A stretch of 64,000 nucleotides of DNA, taken from NCBI RefSeq assembly GCF_021725675.1, contig NZ_JAKJPO010000004.1:124001-188000 (forward strand), written 5' to 3'. The first letter of the stretch is position 1; each line of letters starts with the position of its first letter. Shown piece by piece: positions 61,121 to 64,000 of this stretch. A model generated the notes under the pieces. The model was not told the origin of the DNA. It saw nothing but the letters and a program-made list of their open reading frames with translations, and ran no database searches. The DNA comes from Marilutibacter chinensis (GTDB lineage: Bacteria > Pseudomonadota > Gammaproteobacteria > Xanthomonadales > Xanthomonadaceae). Position numbers and translations under genes: made by a program.

Positions 61121-61834
61121 CTAGCCCCGATAGCGGGTGGTATCGGCGGCGCCGGCCGCGGCGAAGCCTTCGGCGCGCAGGCGGCAGGCATCGCAATGGC
61201 CGCAGGCCAGGCCGTCGGCATCGGCCTGGTAGCACGACACCGTCTGCGAGAAATCGACGCCCAGGCGCAGCCCTTCGCGGACGATCTCGGCCTTGCTCAT
61301 CTTTTGCAGCGGCGCGTGCACGCGGATGCCGGCGCCCTCGACCCCGGCCCTGGTCGCCAGGTTGGCCAGGGCCTGGAACGCGTCGATGAATTCCGGCCTG
61401 CAGTCGGGATAGCCCGAGTAGTCGACCGCGTTGACGCCGCAGAAGATGTCGGCCGCACCCAGCACCTCGGCCCAGCCCAGCGCGAGCGAGAGCATGATCG
61501 TGTTGCGCGCCGGCACGTAGGTGACGGGAATCAGGTTCCTGTAGGCCGGGTCGTTGAGCGCGGCCTCGCCGACCGGGTGGCCGTCGGCATCGGTCGGCAC
61601 CTCGATGTCGTCGGTCAATGCCGAGCCGCCGATGCTGCGCAGATCGACATCGACCGTCTTGTGCGCGACCGCGCCGAGGCTGCGCGCGACCCGGTCGGCG
61701 GCGTCCAGCTCGGAGGTATGTCGCTGGCCGTAGCGCACGCTGAGCGCATGCACGGCATAGCCCTGCTCGCGGGCGATGGCGACGACGACGGCGGAGTCCA
61801 TGCCTCCGGAAACGAGAACGACGGCTTTCTTCAT
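61121..61834 (-). CDS. queC: 7-cyano-7-deazaguanine synthase
   Basis: 237 aa. ATP-dependent conversion of 7-carboxy-7-deazaguanine to preQ0 in queuosine synthesis. PP-loop SGGMDSAVV at residues 9-17, [36 protein letters not shown] and the C-terminal zinc site [21 protein letters not shown] with four cysteines. The family pattern is complete. Follows queE with 110 bases between; both are read leftward after pal-cpoB. Confidence 0.96.
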   Translation of the reverse strand: MKKAVVLVSGGMDSAVVVAIAREQGYAVHALSVRYGQRHTSELDAADRVARSLGAVAHKTVDVDLRSIGGSALTDDIEVPTDADGHPVGEAALNDPAYRNLIPVTYVPARNTIMLSLALGWAEVLGAADIFCGVNAVDYSGYPDCRPEFIDAFQALANLATRAGVEGAGIRVHAPLQKMSKAEIVREGLRLGVDFSQTVSCYQADADGLACGHCDACRLRAEGFAAAGAADTTRYRG

Positions 61835-61944
61835 GGGGATCGGGATTCGGAACCTGGAATCCGGACTAGGCTACCGCACGCGGCTGCGCGCCCGCCGCGG
61901 GAAGCTTCCCGCGCACCTGCATGCCGGCGTTCGGAACCGCATGC

Positions 61945-62622
61945 TCAGCGCCCCGGCTCGTCGTTCCACAGGATCTTGTGCAATTGCAGCTGGAAGCGCA
62001 CCGGCAGGCGGTCGGCGACGATCCAGTCCGCGAGTGCGCTCGGGTCGACCTGGCTGAAACTCGGGGAGAACAGCACGTCGCAGCGCTCGCTCAGCCGCTG
62101 CTCGGCGACCATGTCGCGGGCCCAGCCGTAATCCTCCCGCGAGCAGATCACGAACTTGACCTGGTCGTGCGCGGTCAGCAGCGGCAGGTTCGACCACAGG
62201 TTGCGATGGACCTCGGCCGAACCCGGCGTCTTGATGTCGAGCACCCGCGAGACCCGCGGATCGACAGCGCCGATGTCCAGTGCGCCGGAAGTCTCCAACG
62301 AAACCTCGTAGCCCGCATCGCAGAGCCGTTCGAGCAGGCCGATGCAGCGCTTCTGCGCGAGCGGCTCGCCACCGGTGACGCAGACGTGGCGGGCGCCATG
62401 GAACGCGACTTCGTCGAGGATGCGATCGATCGTCCACCATTCGCCGCCGTGGAACGCGTAGGCGGTGTCGCAATACTGGCAACGCAGCGGGCAGCCGGTC
62501 AGGCGCACGAACACGGTCGGCCAGCCGATGCTGCGGGACTCGCCCTGCAACGACAGAAAGATCTCGGTGATGCGCAGCCGGTCCGGCGACGCGGCGGCCG
62601 CATCGGCAGTCACGGTACTCAT
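61945..62622 (-). CDS. queE: 7-carboxy-7-deazaguanine synthase (radical SAM)
   Basis: 225 aa. Forms the deazaguanine ring of queuosine. Radical-SAM cysteines C44, C48 and C51 in LTGCPLRCQYCDTAYAFHGG, preceded by ITEIFLSLQGESRSIGWPTVFVR. VCVTGGEPLAQKRCIGLL is the SAM-binding GGEP motif. LSPSF-type and RFQLQLHKILW at the C-terminus are typical. In the same direction as queC and 49 bases after cpoB, so possibly part of the pal-cpoB-queE-queC operon. Confidence 0.95.
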   Translation of the reverse strand: MSTVTADAAAASPDRLRITEIFLSLQGESRSIGWPTVFVRLTGCPLRCQYCDTAYAFHGGEWWTIDRILDEVAFHGARHVCVTGGEPLAQKRCIGLLERLCDAGYEVSLETSGALDIGAVDPRVSRVLDIKTPGSAEVHRNLWSNLPLLTAHDQVKFVICSREDYGWARDMVAEQRLSERCDVLFSPSFSQVDPSALADWIVADRLPVRFQLQLHKILWNDEPGR

Positions 62623-62671
62623 CGGGAAATTCTAGCGGACGCCGCCGCCTGAGAGGCGCCGGGCGCCGGCT

Positions 62672-63478
62672 TCAGCGCAGGCGGTTCAGCTGGATCGCGC
62701 TGAGCCGGTCGGCGGCGGTGCGCGCCGCGTCGGTGCCCGGATAGCGCTCGGTCACCATCGAAAGGGTGCGTTCGGCCTCGTCGATCCGCTCCAGGCCATA
62801 CTGGGACAATCCCAGCTTGAGCAGGGCGCCGGGCGCCTTGTCGTGGGTGGGATAGCGCTCCATCAGGGCCTGGAACTGGGTCATCGCCAACGGGTAGTTG
62901 CCGGTGACGTAGTAGCTTTCGCCGAGCCAGTACAGCGCGTTGGGCGCATAGGCGCCGTCCGGGTACTGCTGCAGGAACGACTGGAACAGGCTGGCCGAAT
63001 CGGCATATTCGCCGGTCTTCAGCGCGGTGAACGCGGCATCGTAGGCGGTGCGTTCGTCGGCGCCCTGGGCGATCGTGCCGGGGTCGCCGTAGACCGACGG
63101 CGGGGTGTCCCGGACCGCCGCCGAGGGCGACGGAGCCGGAGTGGCCATGGCATCCGCCCCTGCCGCGGGCGGTGCGACCTGCCCGCCCTCGAGGCGGTTC
63201 AGGCGCCCGTCCAGGTCCAGATACTGGGCCTTGCCGCTCTCCTGCTGCTGCTTCAACTGGTGGTTCAGCTCCTCGACCTGCGAGCGCAGCGCCTGCACCT
63301 CGGCCTTGAGCTGGTTGACCTGGTTGAGCAGGTCCATGGTGGCCTGGTTGTCGGCGGCGCGCTGTTCGAGCAGCGCGACCCGGTCGGCCAGGCTCATGCG
63401 TTGGGCCGACGCCGGTGCGGCGGCCACGAGGGCCGCCGCGAGCATCGAGCTGGCGAGCAAATGACGCATCGACATCAT
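62672..63478 (-). CDS. cpoB: Cell division coordinator CpoB (YbgF), Tol-Pal system
   Basis: 268 aa. Signal peptide 1-26 (SSMLAAALVAAAPASAQ), a coiled-coil trimerisation region (VALLEQRAADNQATMDLLNQVNQLKAEVQALRSQVEEL in parts, ~32-95), a Pro/Ala linker, then three TPR units from about 145 (YDAAFTALKTGEYADSASLFQSF, PNALYWLGESYYVTGNYPLAM, GALLKLGLSQYGLERIDEAE). In E. coli CpoB links PBP1b and the Tol machine during constriction, which fits with mrcB elsewhere in this window. 21 bases after pal. Confidence 0.95.
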   Translation of the reverse strand: MMSMRHLLASSMLAAALVAAAPASAQRMSLADRVALLEQRAADNQATMDLLNQVNQLKAEVQALRSQVEELNHQLKQQQESGKAQYLDLDGRLNRLEGGQVAPPAAGADAMATPAPSPSAAVRDTPPSVYGDPGTIAQGADERTAYDAAFTALKTGEYADSASLFQSFLQQYPDGAYAPNALYWLGESYYVTGNYPLAMTQFQALMERYPTHDKAPGALLKLGLSQYGLERIDEAERTLSMVTERYPGTDAARTAADRLSAIQLNRLR

Positions 63479-63499
63479 CGATATCCTATACGCGCCGCA

Positions 63500-64000
63500 T
63501 TACTTGGCGGTGTAGACGATCTCGACGCGACGGTTGCGGGCCCAGCAGTCCTCGTTGGACTCGGTGCAGACCGGACGCTCCTCGCCGTAGCTGACCACGG
63601 TGATCTGGCTGCCGGAACCGCCGTTGGCCTGGATCGCCGAGGACACCGCATTGCCGCGGCGCTCGCCGAGGCCGACGTTGTAGTCGCGGCTGCCGCGCTC
63701 GTCGGCGTTGCCTTCCAGGGTCATCCGCGAGGTCGGGCGGTCACGCAGGTACTTGGCGTGGCAGGCGACGATCGACTGGAACTCCGGACGCAGCGCGTCC
63801 TGGTCGAAGTCGAAGTACACCACGCGCTGGCGCAGGCAGGCGTCGGTGTCCAGGTCTTCCGGGGTGTAGGCGCCCGGGGTGACCGGCGTGGTGTCGGTGA
63901 CAGGCGCGGTCGGGGTGGTGTCGGCCGGCGGCTCTTCCTTGACCTTCTTGGAGCAGGCTACGGCGACCGTGCACAGGACGGCGGCGAGAACGATCTTGCC
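63500..64000 (-). CDS. pal: Peptidoglycan-associated lipoprotein Pal, partial (start just beyond the right edge)
   Basis: 166 residues are visible, with the start codon a few residues beyond the window. The signal peptide ends in a lipobox (TVAVAC at 63968-63951), then a Pro/Thr/Val-rich tether (DTTPTAPVTDTTPV). The OmpA-C domain contains VVYFDFDQDALRP, TLEGNADERGSRDYNVGLGERR and NRRVEIVYTAK, including the residues that bind meso-diaminopimelate. Outer-membrane anchor of the Tol-Pal complex. Followed by cpoB; tolB is expected immediately outside the window. Confidence 0.96.
   Translation of the reverse strand, partial: GKIVLAAVLCTVAVACSKKVKEEPPADTTPTAPVTDTTPVTPGAYTPEDLDTDACLRQRVVYFDFDQDALRPEFQSIVACHAKYLRDRPTSRMTLEGNADERGSRDYNVGLGERRGNAVSSAIQANGGSGSQITVVSYGEERPVCTESNEDCWARNRRVEIVYTAK

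Overview
The window is a chromosomal segment of a high-GC (by eye close to 70%) gammaproteobacterium, most probably of the family Xanthomonadaceae/Lysobacteraceae (Lysobacter, Luteimonas, Xanthomonas relatives). The grounds are the lgt-thyA pair, the complete twitching-motility chemosensory cluster pilG-pilH-pilI-pilJ-chpA, the nudE-cysQ and pal-cpoB-queE-queC-tRNA-Lys neighbourhoods, and several intergenic repeat families of the kind scattered through Xanthomonadaceae genomes. Nearly all of the sequence is ordinary chromosomal core: no prophage, integrase, transposase, CRISPR array or rRNA operon was seen.

Layout. 0-5 kb: thyA (cut by the left edge) behind lgt, a lemA-TPM-TPM trio, a TerC membrane protein and dgkA. 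5-10.6 kb: isoaspartyl peptidase, a 650-bp repeat-rich intergenic stretch, then a split macrolide-type exporter (macA adaptor, separate ATPase, separate permease). 11-15.8 kb: a two-component system, two small proteins, mazG and cysQ. 15.9-21.7 kb: nudE, bioA-rsmE, the divergent argP/argO regulator-exporter pair and a NagX-like membrane acyltransferase. 21.7-33.5 kb: the Pil-Chp system, read leftward as pilG-pilH-pilI-pilJ-chpA-chpB-cheW. 33.7-35.7 kb: gshB and a TonB-like protein. 35.9-42.1 kb: tsaB, a VOC protein, the helicase yoaA, a TPR lipoprotein and mrcB (PBP1b). 42.2-46.5 kb: two glycosyltransferases of visibly lower GC and a large membrane protein with TPR-like repeats. 46.6-54.6 kb: a 272-bp inverted-repeat element, relA, a small secreted protein, a tandem 121-bp repeat, hrpA and dps. 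54.9-60.7 kb: recQ, an ECF sigma/anti-sigma/DUF4097 group and phrB. 60.8-64 kb: tRNA-Lys(UUU), queC, queE, cpoB and pal (cut by the right edge).

How the genes work together. The largest functional unit controls type IV pili: PilJ senses, CheW-type PilI couples it to the 2023-residue kinase ChpA, and PilG/PilH are its receivers. The CheB-like partner has lost its recognisable catalytic residues, and ChpA carries a 22-copy 15-bp tandem repeat encoding a charged helix. Cell-envelope functions recur (lgt, dgkA, mrcB with a possible lipoprotein activator, pal/cpoB, MacAB). A second theme is nucleotide, tRNA and stress housekeeping (mazG, cysQ, nudE, tsaB, queC/E, rsmE, relA, recQ, yoaA, hrpA, dps, phrB).

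No convincing new defence or mobile system was found. The items most worth following are the degenerate CheB, the ChpA repeat, a MacA with an LTXXQ-like insertion, the LpoP-like gene overlapping mrcB, and the intergenic repeat families.
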